From assembly GCA_033239125.1 (NCBI GenBank), contig BSWB01000005.1:98889994-98953993 (forward strand): a DNA stretch of 64,000 nucleotides, given 5' to 3'. Both the position numbers and the translations under genes were made by a program. Below the pieces are notes generated by a model, which ran no database searches, had not been told where the DNA came from, and saw only the letters and a list, made by a program, of their open reading frames with translations. This DNA is from Fagopyrum homotropicum. Its lineage: Eukaryota > Streptophyta > Magnoliopsida > Caryophyllales > Polygonaceae. Of this stretch, positions 10,991 to 22,045 are shown in pieces. Each line of letters begins with the position of its first letter. Position 1 is the stretch's first letter.

Positions 10991-12061
10991 ATGGCGAGGA
11001 ACGAAATAAGGGGTCTCAAAGATGAGCTTGATGAAATTTGGAGGCAAAGGCTTAGGGACGAAGCTTTGAAAGAAGAGAATTGGAGAGCAATACAATTAGC
11101 TAGGTTGGAGCAATATAAATATTTACAATATATATTTGAGTGCATCAACTTTAGTAACGAAAGAGAAAGAGAAGAGGCTATTGAGAATGAGCTTGCAGAT
11201 TGGGATAAGCTTCATATCCCTCAAAAGGTTTATGAGCAACCTATTGAAGATCTGTTTCAATCAACGTGTGAAAAGCTGTTGAAGAAGCTGGATGACATGG
11301 AAAGCAACTTATCCTATGTTATCAAAGCTAAGGCGGAGAAGAAGTGCGACGAAGAACTCCAAGTTTCGATCGTTCCTCCGCTCGATTCTGAAGCTCCTCT
11401 TGAAGTTCTCATTGAAGAAAAGGAAGAAGTGGAGAACCTTGGCCAAATTACTGAAATTGTGGCCAAGGTTGAAGAAGATCCAGCTGAGTTGGGAGATATT
11501 TCATGTGTGGATCATCATCCCAACATGAAACTTGTCCCAAGCCTTGAAGAACTTAACAAGGTACATTCTCTTACTTCATTTGAAATTCCTATTAAAATTT
11601 CTGATTTTTTCAGGAATGCACCGGAGAGTTGGAGGTCTCTTCCAAAAGAGCCTCCTAAGGTGAAGATGAAACCTCCATTAAAACTGCTGGAAGTAGATGC
11701 TCCTTGGACTACAAGGAGTAAATTTGGCAAGCGCTTCAACGCCAATGCCAATAAGTGTTTTTTGTTCAAGTATGGGGTCATTCACATGACGAAGACCATA
11801 CATTATCCCCAAGCTGGAGATGGGGAGGCTAGGAGGATTCTCGAGAAACTGATTTCTCGGTCTAGGAAAGGATGGGATGCAAGGCTGAATTATGTCCCAT
11901 TAAAGCATAGGAAAGCTAGGAGGATTCCGGTGAGAATCAAATCGTACAAGCTTGTACGTGGGAGATCTTACCACTTGCCGGTGAAATTAGGAACCGGAGA
12001 TTTCTTGGAAGAGCTCTATGATGGATTTGAAGAGCAATCCAAGATGTTCAAGGTGCATTGA
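10991..12061 (+). CDS. 356-aa ORF of deletion-derived Athila: coiled coil plus integrase remnant
   Basis: An uninterrupted frame from an ATG at the usual gag position. Residues 1-150 are charged and helical, probably coiled coil; residues 150-230 are acidic and Pro-containing and include KEPPKVKMKPPLKLL, which recalls the linker before RT. Residues 240-340 align by eye with the end of the integrase core of copies B and C: KYGVIHM for KYGVTHK, HYPQAGDGE for YHPQTSGQVE, ILEKLISRSRKGW for ILEKTVSRTRKDW, and YHLPVKL for CHLPVEL. The Asp residues of the integrase, all of RT, RNase H and protease, and the retrotransposon gag core are absent. The post-pol stem-loop follows at 12110. This is an internally deleted, non-autonomous derivative whose frame has stayed open. 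Function unknown. Confidence 0.65.
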   Translation: MARNEIRGLKDELDEIWRQRLRDEALKEENWRAIQLARLEQYKYLQYIFECINFSNEREREEAIENELADWDKLHIPQKVYEQPIEDLFQSTCEKLLKKLDDMESNLSYVIKAKAEKKCDEELQVSIVPPLDSEAPLEVLIEEKEEVENLGQITEIVAKVEEDPAELGDISCVDHHPNMKLVPSLEELNKVHSLTSFEIPIKISDFFRNAPESWRSLPKEPPKVKMKPPLKLLEVDAPWTTRSKFGKRFNANANKCFLFKYGVIHMTKTIHYPQAGDGEARRILEKLISRSRKGWDARLNYVPLKHRKARRIPVRIKSYKLVRGRSYHLPVKLGTGDFLEELYDGFEEQSKMFKVH

Positions 12062-12415
12062 GTCATCTATGGACATAGGTCCAGCTAGCGACGTTAAACC
12101 AAGCGCTTCTTGGGAGGCAACCCAAGGTAATGCATTCTTGCTTTTTATTTTTCTTTTTATTAGATTAGAGTAGATGTTTTTGTTTGTTTTTCTTCGATAC
12201 CTTCCGGTATGTTTGTGTTTTTGGATGCCAGGAAAAAGGAATGAGCAAATTAGGGAGGAAAAGCCGAAAGATGGACAAAACTTGGATTTTTGGCGAGCAA
12301 CAGAAAGTTCCACGGCCAAAGAGGCAAAACCACGGCCGTGGTTTGCTAAATTGGACCGTGGAATGCTTTGTCGAGAGCAACAGAAAGTTCCACGGCCAAA
12401 ACCACGGCCAATGTG
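12062..12415 (+). other. First copy of post-pol region and chimera junction in copy B
   Basis: It parallels 18290-18560 step by step: the stem-loop at 12110-12125, a T-rich run, a CTTCCGGTATGTTTGTGTTT block, then CCACGGCC motifs. CCACGGCCGTGG is exact at 12330-12341. GAGCAACAGAAAGTTCCACG occurs at about 12292 and again at about 12373. At about 12400-12420 the sequence switches from this non-coding block to the gag N-terminus, right after a CCACGGCCA motif. Confidence 0.7.
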
Positions 12416-15400
12416 AGGATAGAGCTAGAGAAAACTTTAAGGCAAAAGCGCAAGGAAAAGAAGATGGCTGAAGGACACGAACGCGATCTTCAAGCGGAGT
12501 TGGCGGAGAAGGAAGCTCAACTCCAATGGAATGAGACCCTCCGCCATGATGAAATGGATCGTCATCAATCTCAAGTTAACAATCTACAAGACATGATCTT
12601 CCAGATGAGGATAGAGCTAAGCGACCTTAAGAATAAGGGAAGCAAGAAATCCTCAAGGAAAGCATCAAGGTCTAGAAGAAAAGGTCACTCATCCGCTGAT
12701 GATAGTGATTCTTCCATGCCACCGTTAGAGGAGATTGATCCCACGATCAATGTGAATCCTTTCCATCCACGGGGAGCTGCCAATCGTTGTGTTCCACCAA
12801 GGAATGCGAGGATCGAACGTGTAGATGAAGAGCCAAGAACTCTTGGCCAGCGGATGGATCCAACACAACAACCACGCCGTTTGGGCGTGAACTTTGATGC
12901 TGATGATGTGCAAGGGTTTAGCTTCAACCCTCAAGTCATTACTCTTGTTCGCCAAAACCAATTTGGCGGGACAAGCGCTGAATCTCCACACCAACACTTG
13001 CAGAACTTTGAGTGTATGATGGAGACAATGAGGCCAAAGAGCGCTACTACCAACAACTATAAGCTCAATCCTTTCTTCTTCTCCTTGAAGGGGAAAGCGT
13101 TGTCTTGGTATCAAGCTCTTCCTAGTGGGAAACTAGACACGTGGGAAGACCTTTCCGCGGAGTTCCTCACCAAATTCTTTCCGCCATCTAAAACGGCAGA
13201 ACTTAGAGGTAAGATTAATGCTTTTTCCATGAGATCTAACGAAAGTTTGTTTCAATCTTGGGAAAGGTTTCAGGATTTGCTCTTGGATTGCCCTCATCAT
13301 GGCATATCCAAGCTTGCCTTGCTGGAAATATACTACGAGGGGTTAGATGCGGGAACGCAATTCAACCTCCAATCCCTCTCATGTGGAACATTCATGGACA
13401 TGAGAGAAGATGACGCTTGGGACTTCATTGAGAAGCAAGCAAGAGTCATAGAGAAGTATTCCCACCGGAAAGTGGAGGGAAATCGTGTGGAGCAAGGAGC
13501 AAAGCTCACACATGAAGCTCAAAATCAGATTTTCTCCCTCAACAATGAGATCAAAGAGTTGAAGGAGGCTATCAAGACCAACTTCCCAAAGCAACAAGGG
13601 AAGGATGTTGGTTATTTAGGAAACAACAATGGCGGCGATAACAATAACCGGAACAACAACCGGAATAGCAATTGGAATGGAAACAACAACAACCGGAACA
13701 ACAATTGGAACAACAATAGGGGTTCAAACAACAACAATTGGCGCTCCAATCAACAAAATTCCGGTAACTCTTGTCCTTCCAACTCTAATTCACTAACTCC
13801 ACCTTCCTCTTCCTCTACTTCTTTGAAAAGCCAGGGGCAATCATCTAATGGAGGAAACAATTCGGGGAAGGAGAAGCCCGATCCCATGTTGGAAACGATT
13901 TTGGAAAAGCTTCAAGGGTTGGAGAACTGCATCATTAAGGTTGATGATCAAATTTCCAAGGTTGACAAAGCTCAAAAGGTTTTGGAAAACCAAATGTTCA
14001 ACCATGCGGAGGAAGTTCCTAGGAATCAAGGGAAACTTCCAGGAAAGACGGAGGACAACCCTAAGGGAAGGGTTATGGCAATCACAACTAGGAGCGGAGT
14101 GACTACCACCGATCCGCAGCCTAAGTTCGTTGAAGTCTCCGTAGAAAAAGAAAAGGACAAAGAGAAGGGGAAGGAGAAGGAAGATGTCTACGTTCCTCCT
14201 CCAGCTTATAAACCTCCCCTACCATTCCCCCAATCTAGAGCGAGAGCGCGCCTAGATAAACAATTTGGTAAGTTCATAGAACTCATGAGCAAGCTGCATA
14301 TTAATATACCATTTATTGATGCTATTGTAGGTATGCCGGCTTATGGCAAGTTCTTGAAGGAGCTCCTCTCTAACAAGAGGCAGCTAGAAGACTTCGGAGA
14401 GGTTAAGATGAGTTCGGACTCTTCGGATCTCATCAAAACCATGAAGGAGAAAATGCCCCCAAAGCTAAAGGATCCGGGGTCATTTTGCATTCCCATAGGA
14501 GTGGGAGATGTCACATACGATGCGTTATGTGACTTAGGAGCAAGTGTGAGCATTATACCACTTGCGTTGTGTAGGAAGATCGGTTTAGGCGACCCTAAAC
14601 CGGTGAAGATGACGTTGTACATGACGGATCGATCCATCACTCGCCCCGTCGGTATTGTAGAAGACGTCCCGGTCAAGCTAGGTAAATTCTTTGTTCCCAT
14701 TGATTTTGTCGTGCTTGACATTCCTGTAGATAGTCCGGTCCCGATCATACTCGGAAGACCGTTTCTTGCAACTTCCAGCTGCATAGTCGATTGCAAGAAT
14801 GGTAGACTCGCTTTTGATATAGGAGAGGAGAAAGTAGAGTTCGTTCTTTCCACTCTAGTGAAGGAGCCAATCTTTGATGAGGATATTTTCAATATCCAAG
14901 ATGAAGAAGGTTTGTCTAGAGAGGAGGTAAGTGCGATTCTCTTTAACGATCCTTTACAAAAGGTTATCACTATGAGTCTAACCAATGTAGGGGAAGAAGA
15001 AGAGTGCAATGAGGCAATTGAAGCCTTAGAAGCACAAGAAGAGATAGATGAAGTGGAGTTTGAAAAACTCCACGATGAGGCAGAAAACGTGAGAATCCAC
15101 GGTTATACCCTGTATTCCACGGCCGTGGATTTCACAACCAAAATCGTGCCTCACTCCAGGGAGTTATACGGTCGTGGAGAAGATGTGACAACCGTATTTC
15201 CCTTCCACGCCCTAAACCACGGCCGTGGAGGCCATGAGGAACCCGTAATTTTGGGCGTGGAAAGGAGTGATCGAGACACTTCTTCAACTTCTTCTGATCC
15301 TTCTCCCACACACTCATCACCCTTAGAAACTTCTAAGGAGACATCGGAGGCTTCTCAAGGATCATTGGAAGCTCCGAAAGAAATGGAACTCAAACCACTT

Positions 15401-18289
15401 CCTACTCATCTAAGGTACGCTTTTCTAGGATCTAATTCTACCTTTCCGGTTATTGATAGTTCCGATCTAAGCATAGATGAACATAATCAGCTCATGATTG
15501 TCCTTAGGAAACATAGGAAAGCTATAGGCTATACTATTGAGGACTTAGTAGGAATTAAACCCTCCCTATGCATGCATAAGATACTAATGGAGGAAGATTT
15601 TAGAACTTCAAGACAACCTCAAAGGCGGTTGAATCCGACCATGAAGGAGGTTGTCAAGAAGGAAATTTTCAAGTTTCTTGATGCAGGTATCATCTACCCT
15701 ATCTCCGATAGTAAGTGGGTGAGTCCGGTCCAAGTAGTTCCGAAGAAGGGAGGAATGACAGTCATCACCAACAAAAACAACGAACTCATTCCTACCCAAA
15801 CTGTGACTGGATGGCGGATGTGCATAGACTACCGCAAGCTCAACAATGCAACGCGGAAGGATCATTTTCCATTGCCATTCATTGATAAAATGCTTGAAAG
15901 GTTAGCACAACATTCACATTTTTGCTACCTTGACGGTTATAGTGGTTTCTTTCAGATTCCGATACACCCGGATGATCAAGAGAAGACCACATTCACGTGC
16001 CCATGGGGTACATTTGCTTATAGGAGAATGCCGTTTGGGCTTTGCAACGCCCCAACCACCTTCCAACGGTGCATGATGGCCATCTTCTCCGAATATGTGG
16101 AGGAAATCATGGAAGTCTTCATGGACGACTTCTCTGTATACGGTTCCTCTTTTAACGATTGCCTTTCTAACCTTTCTCTTGTTTTGCAAAGGTGTGAAGA
16201 CACTAACCTAGTTCTTAATTGGGAGAAGTGTCAATTTATGGTTAAGGAAGGAATTGTATTAGGCCACTTAGTCTCTAGTAGAGGGATAGAAGTAGACAAG
16301 GCTAAGATAGAGACCATAGAGAAACTTCCTCCCCCAATTTCGGTGAAAGGGATAAGAAGTTTCCTAGGACATGCTGGATTTTATAGACGTTTCATTAAGG
16401 ACTTTTCTAAGATATCAAAACCTCTCACTAATCTATTGATGAAGGATGCGGTTTTTGAGTTTTCGCAGGAATGTTTGGATGCGTTTAACACCATTCGGCA
16501 AGCTCTAATTTCAGCACCTATTATCCAACCCCCGGATTGGACTCTTCCCTTTGAGATTATGTGCGATGCTAGTGACGTAGCTATTGGAGCTGTTCTTGGA
16601 CAACGAAAGGAAGGGGCAACCCATGCCATATACTATGCTAGCAAGACGCTAGATGAAGCGCAGCTTAACTATGCCACTACCGAAAAAGAGTTTTTAGCCA
16701 TTGTCTATGCTATTGACAAGTTTCGCTCTTATCTTGTAGGTGCAAAGGTGATTGTCTACACGGATCATGCTGCGATCCGGTACCTCCTTGCGAAGAAAGA
16801 TGCGAAGCCAAGGCTAATTAGATGGATTCTTCTCCTACAAGAATTCGATCTTGAGATCTGCGACAAGAAAGGTTCAGAAAATTCTGTTGCGGATCATTTG
16901 AGTCGCCTAACACATCTAGAGGACGACCATTTACCCATCGACGACTCCTTCCCGGACGAACACTTACACCTTATTGAGGAGTGCATCGATGTGATCTCCA
17001 AAGGTAACGAACCATGGTTTGCTGATTTTGTTAACTATTTGGTTTGTCAGGAGATACCGCCCGGACTATCCTACGCACAAAGGAAGAAGTTCTTTAAGGA
17101 CGTCCGGGAATACTATTGGAACGAGCCTCTCCTCTTCAAGAGAGGTCCGGATGGCATCATTCGGCGATGTGTGCCGGAAGATGAGATGCAAAGTGTCATC
17201 CGTCATTGTCATTCACTACCTTGTTGAGGACACGCTAGTTCGAACAAAACTAGCGCAAAGGTATTGCAATCTGGATTCTTTTGGCCTACTTTGTTTAGAG
17301 ATGTGCAATCCTTTGTTTCTTGCTGCGATGCTTGTCAAAGAACAGGCAATATCTCTAGGAGGAATGAGATGCCCCTCAACAACATCCAAGAGGTGGAGAT
17401 TTTCGACGTTTGGGGAGTCGATTTCATGGGACCATTCCCATCCTCTTGTGGAAACCAATACATACTATTGGCGGTGGATTATGTTTCTAGATGGGTGTAA
17501 GCAATTGCCTCTCCCACCAATGATGTCATGGTGGTGGTTAAGTTCTTCAACAAGACCATTTTCCCGCAATTTGGGACACCAAGGACGATCATTAGTGATG
17601 GAGGTTCTCACTTCATTGCCCGGCGCTTTGAAGCTCTTCTAGCTAAGTATGGGGTTACTCACAAGATCGCTACCCCTTACCATCCACAAACGAGTGGACA
17701 AGTTGAGATCTCAAATAGGGAGATCAAAGGAATCTTAGAGAAGACGGTTTCAAGGACTAGGAAGGATTGGTCCTTGAAGCTTGACGATGCGTTATGGGCA
17801 TACCGGACTACATACAAGACTCCCATAGGAACCACACCATACAACCTTGTGTATGGGAAGTCTTGTCACTTGCCGGTAGAGTTGGAGCACAAAGCATTTT
17901 GGGCTATCAAGTGGTTGAACTTCAGCATGAAAGAAGCGGGAGAGAAGCGTCTCCTAGACATCAATGAGCTGGATGAACTCCGCTTGAACGCTTATGAAAA
18001 CGCTAAGATCTATAAGGAGAGAGCAAAGCGTTGGCATGATAAGCATATCATTCCAAAGGACTTCAAAGAAGGAGATCAAGTTCTCCTCTTCAATTCAAGG
18101 CTTCGTCTCTTTCCAGGTAAGCTTAAATCTCGTTGGACCGGACCTTTTCTAATTAAGCGTATTTTTCCCCATGGTGCAGTTGAAGTATGGGGTGAAGCGA
18201 GCGGAACTTTTAAGGTGAACGACCAACGACTCAAGAAGTATACGCCGGATCTCCAAGCTGAGGAGTTCGCGCCTACCGCACTCGAATAA
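12368..18289 (+). pseudogene. Athila gag-pol polyprotein, copy B (two stop codons in integrase)
   Basis: One frame from 12368 to 18289. The true start is uncertain because the chimera join lies at about 12415; homology to copy C begins at LEKTLRQK. By residue: coiled coil 20-75; gag core about 195-335; Asn-rich stretch 420-500; protease CDLGAS near 720; palindrome-bearing linker about 900-990; RT about 1075-1300 with an intact FMDD (16121-16129 plus the preceding codon); RNase H about 1390-1540. The integrase follows with an HHCC-like segment ending CCDACQ. TGA at 17225-17227 replaces Arg, and TAA at 17498-17500 lies after SRWV, within the integrase. The last open segment is 17528-18289. RT and protease look intact. 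Confidence 0.93.
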
Positions 18290-18331
18290 GTGCGAGATTG
18301 GTCTAGCTACGGACCTTAAACAAAGCGCTTC

Positions 18332-18347
18332 TTGGGAGGCAACCCAA
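18332..18347 (+). other. Conserved post-pol stem-loop, copy B
   Basis: TTGGGAGGCAACCCAA, 43 nt after the pol stop, with the same flanks as at 2658, 12110 and 32690. Confidence 0.6.
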
Positions 18348-18534
18348 GGTATTGCATTTTTGTTTTTGTTTTCGATTCATAGATTAGCTTAGTATAGACG
18401 TTTTTGCTTTGTTTTTGCCTCGATTTCTTCCGGTATGTTCGTGTTTTTGGATGTAGGAACGATGGAAAAGGAAAAGAGGAGGATAATGTCGAAGAAAAGT
18501 GACGAAATTTGGACTTTCGAGCTTTACAGAGGGT

Positions 18535-18690
18535 TCCACGGCCTAAACCACGGTCGTGACAGCTACAGTACCCGTAATTTCCAAAAGCCTTTGAAAAATC
18601 ACCAAAACCACGGTTCCGTACACTTCCACGGCCGTGGAACACCCCGATAGACCGTGATTTTCAAAAATTTTTCCTGCGACTATATAAGCC
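18535..18690 (+). promoter_or_regulatory. Putative internal promoter module before env-position ORF, copy B
   Basis: Palindrome-related motifs run from about 18536 (CCACGGCC, CCACGGTCGTG) to the exact CCACGGCCGTGG at 18626-18637. TATATAAG follows at 18681-18688. After a leader of about 390 nt a further copy (TTACGGCCGTGG, 19073-19084) lies 32 nt before the ORF ATG. The LTR of this family has the same layout. Promoter activity is inferred. Confidence 0.45.
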
Positions 18691-19116
18691 ACATTCTTCA
18701 CAAAATTCATCCCAAAACCCCTCTTTCCACGCCCTAATTGCCGAAATCCACGACCCTCTCTCAAATCCTCGTTTCCTAATCGTTTTCGACGATTCTTCTT
18801 CCTAAACTGAAGCAAATTCAACCACAAACAAGATCCAAGCGACGAATCGAGCGGAAATTCACCAACGAACGCACAATTCGGATTTTTCAATCCGAAAAAT
18901 AGGTTTTTTTCCTCTTCTTGATTCTTGCCGATTTGGTTGTTTTTGTTAGAGATTTTTAGGAAGAACTGATTGAGATTGGAGGAAATTAGACTAGGACTGC
19001 CTGTTGTGGAGATTGATTGCTGATTTGCTGAGATTCGTGAACTTTTGAGATGAATCACGGTCTCTGGGAGAATTACGGCCGTGGTTCTTATAGAACAGAC
19101 CGTAATTTTGAGCAGA

Positions 19117-20681
19117 ATGGATTTTGTGAGAAGAGTTTCGGGTAGGATAAAAGAGAAGAAGAATGATCAGAATAAGAAGAGGAAGGGTAATCCCTCCTCC
19201 TCCTCATCCTCTAGGGCACCACCACCCTCTTCCCCTTCACCTCCATCCTCACCTTCACCTCCATCCTCACCTCCTCACCCTAGAATCCCGACCATACACG
19301 ACGATCATCTCGATGCACTCGAGAGGATCAAGGAGAGGCCAGTGATTGGCCCTAGGTACTTGTTGTTGGAGGATCTAGCTCCTCTCAACATAGTTGATGA
19401 CCTCACTTGGCTCTTGGATAGAGCCGGACTTATTGTCTTCTCGGCTATCCGAGAAGACGCCTATGAAGAGATTACACGGGAGGTTGTGACATCTTTCGAG
19501 CACAGCCATGTAGACAGGACCGTCTCTTTCCGTCTCATGGAAAGAGACTACCATTTGAGCATCCGTGAGTTTGGGACCATTTTTGGGTTTCATGAGACCT
19601 TTAATGGTCGATTTCCTAGTGGCGTTTACGCCAAGGACTTTTGGGAGGAGGTGGCGATGATTTACGCTAGCGAGGACCGCTGGCAGCCGCTGATACCAAG
19701 GCTAGGCTGATGTACCACCTAGCCTTGAAGATAGCTCACCGCGTTCTTTCGGAGTGTCTCTTTCCTAGGACGGAGACGCCCCAAAAGATCAAGACGGATG
19801 AGCTGTTCTTGCTTTACTCCATGCTTTATGGACGCCGTGCTGATTGTGCTACTCTCTTGGCTGCTACTATGAGCAAGCTCAAGAATAAGAAGGGCAACAT
19901 AGGATATGGTGGGATAGTTACCCACATTGCTAGGAGCTTTGGTGTTGATTTTTCTGCTTGCACCCGTATACCAGCCGTACCTTTAGGGCTACATGCTTTC
20001 ATGACTAGGGGCCTCATTTTCCCCACACATAGAGGTCCGCCTTATGCGGGCATGCCATGGGAGAGCAGGACGGGTAGGGGTATAGAGTGGCTACCGGAGT
20101 ACTCCATTATGGCGGGACGCCATAATTGGAAGGAGACGTTCGCTGCTATGCATGCGAACAAGATAGCAGCTCCCCCATATGTCCCGCCACCAGTTGTTGA
20201 GGAGGAGGAGATGGGAGATCAGTTTGAGGGTGGAGGAGGACCCGAGCACGATTTTGGCACGTTTCCGGATCAGCCGGAGGCGGCCCCCGATGCACCTAGA
20301 CGTTCTTCACGTCCAGCTAGAGCTTCAGGCTCGTCTTCTCGCCGCGCTAGCGTGAGTGAGAGGCCTACGTGGATGACCACACCTCCTACATGGTATGGCA
20401 TTCCCCCTCCTTGGTCTACAGAGCAGACAGCAGCACCAGCACCACCACCAGCACCATCCGACGCTCCAGCATGGTATAGTCAGGCCCCGGGATGGTACGA
20501 GCAGATGCCGGATTGGGCTACCGGACTTTCAGAGAGAGTGGGAGCATTGGAGATCCGAGCCGATGCTAGAGACGGACGCCTAGACGACCTCGACCACATG
20601 ATGAGAGACGTCTACCGCCAGCAGTTTGGGCGGTTCTATGATCCTAGCTTCTCTCCATTCCCGCCTCCACCAGCGCCGTAG
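19117..20681 (+). pseudogene. Athila env-position ORF, copy B (one frameshift)
   Basis: The ATG at 19117 (MDFVRRVSG) aligns with that of copy C. A basic N-terminus and a Pro/Ser run come first, then a conserved globular part containing RYLLLEDLAPLNIVDD, YEEITREVV and FGFHETFNGRFPSGVYAKDF. A one-base loss near 19689 shifts the frame; the rest reads on at 19710-20681 and includes ALKIAHRVLSECLFPR and GGIVTHIARSFGVDFSAC. The C-terminal third is Pro/Trp-rich (repeated PxWY) and ends in a short helical part before PPPPAP. About 520 residues in all; no signal peptide or membrane helix visible. The role is unknown; it belongs with the ATHILA ORF-1 type. Confidence 0.75.
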
Positions 20682-22030
20682 TGATGAGGGTTTGATGATT
20701 GACCATTCGCTTTAGACATTCCGCCACCACTTTGTGAGTTTCTTTTTCTTTTCTTATTTTCTTTCTTTCTTTTGAACATTAGGGACAATGTTCGTCCTAA
20801 GTATGGGGTGAGATGTACTAAAAGTTTGTAATAACTCTTACTCACTATGCTTGCTTCTATTCGAGACTATTTGCATGTTCATTATATTGTTGCACGTTTC
20901 ATTATCGCATTGCATGAAAAAGAACTTGAAAAACCCATAAAAATTGAAAAATTTTGAAAATTTTGTGCTTCTAATGAATTGAGATGATTTCTATGATAAT
21001 CACTACTTGTGAATTGAGTTTGATGACAATTGCATGCTTAAAAGAATAGTGAATTGAAAAGAATTTGAATGAATGAATTTTACCTCTTTTGCAAGTTTCA
21101 TAATGTGATGAATGTTACCTAAATCATGTTGAGAAATTGAAGTTGAAATCACACTATAAGTTCTTATACTTCTTGTTGAGATGATTAAGGCAATTCGATT
21201 TTTCTTTCTTCTTCCTTTGATCATTTTAGCTCCTCATTGAAATATTGACCTCCTTTACCTATCCGGGAACTTGGAGAAGTGAATGAAAAAGGCATGTTTG
21301 ATGTGGTAGGGCCATGAGAGCAATTATTTGCAATCAAAAGAATAGAAAGGAATTCTAGGTTTGGGGAAGTCAATCATGATGATGAGTAACTCGGCACCAT
21401 TCACATAGCCGGGTGTTTGTGTCTTGCCAAAGTCGGATTGAGCGATATTCCTAGCGGATTATGGTATGTACGCTAAGGGTTTGAGGCATCTCATAAAAAT
21501 TGAGAAACACCAATCTCCTAGGCTTCGGTTTTTGTGCACCTCTGTCCATAACTCCAAAAGTAAAGTCGAAAAATGAAAAGAAGAGAGCGAAGCTCTAAGT
21601 TGAAGTGTTGCGGAAACCGCAAAAGAAGAAGAAGGGTAGTTGTCCACTTTCCCGGATTTATGCACCACATTCCTTAAAGTTTCCTTCCCCTTCCACATTC
21701 TAGACCTTTTCTTTGAAAGTCCTTAAGATCAAAAGAATGTTATATGACTTGGTGATCTAAATTGAAGTTTCTTATGATTGATTTTGATAATGTTTGAAGG
21801 TTATGATGCTTGTTTAGAAGTTAAATTGATTCATGAGTTTTCTTTACTTTTTACTCTTTGGATAAGTGTATGAAAGTCTTATAAACAATTGAAGCAAGGT
21901 TTGAGAATGATCTATTCTTTAGAAGGCACATTCCTCCAAAAGAAGTATTGCTTTGAGAAGGTACACATATTTCATCCTAACTCTTATTTAAAGCTTTTTG
22001 AAAGACCTTGCTTAGGGACAAGCAAGTGTT
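20682..22030 (+). other. Non-coding 3' spacer, copy B
   Basis: No coding frame. AAGTATGGGGT lies at 20799-20809 within GGGACAATGTTCGTCCT context. The conserved spacer block runs from about 21355 to 21570 and includes GTCTTGCCAAAGTCGGATTG and CTAGGCTTCGG. Confidence 0.7.
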
Positions 22031-22045
22031 AAGTATGGGGTTATT
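22031..22045 (+). other. 3' polypurine tract, copy B
   Basis: AAGTATGGGGT followed by TATT directly before the LTR start TGTTAG. Confidence 0.8.

Noticed and set aside
15117..15128. Palindrome explained simply by a protein repeat
   Set aside because: In the linker the motif is read in different frames (STAV, NHGRG), and most copies are non-coding, so the conserved unit is nucleic acid.
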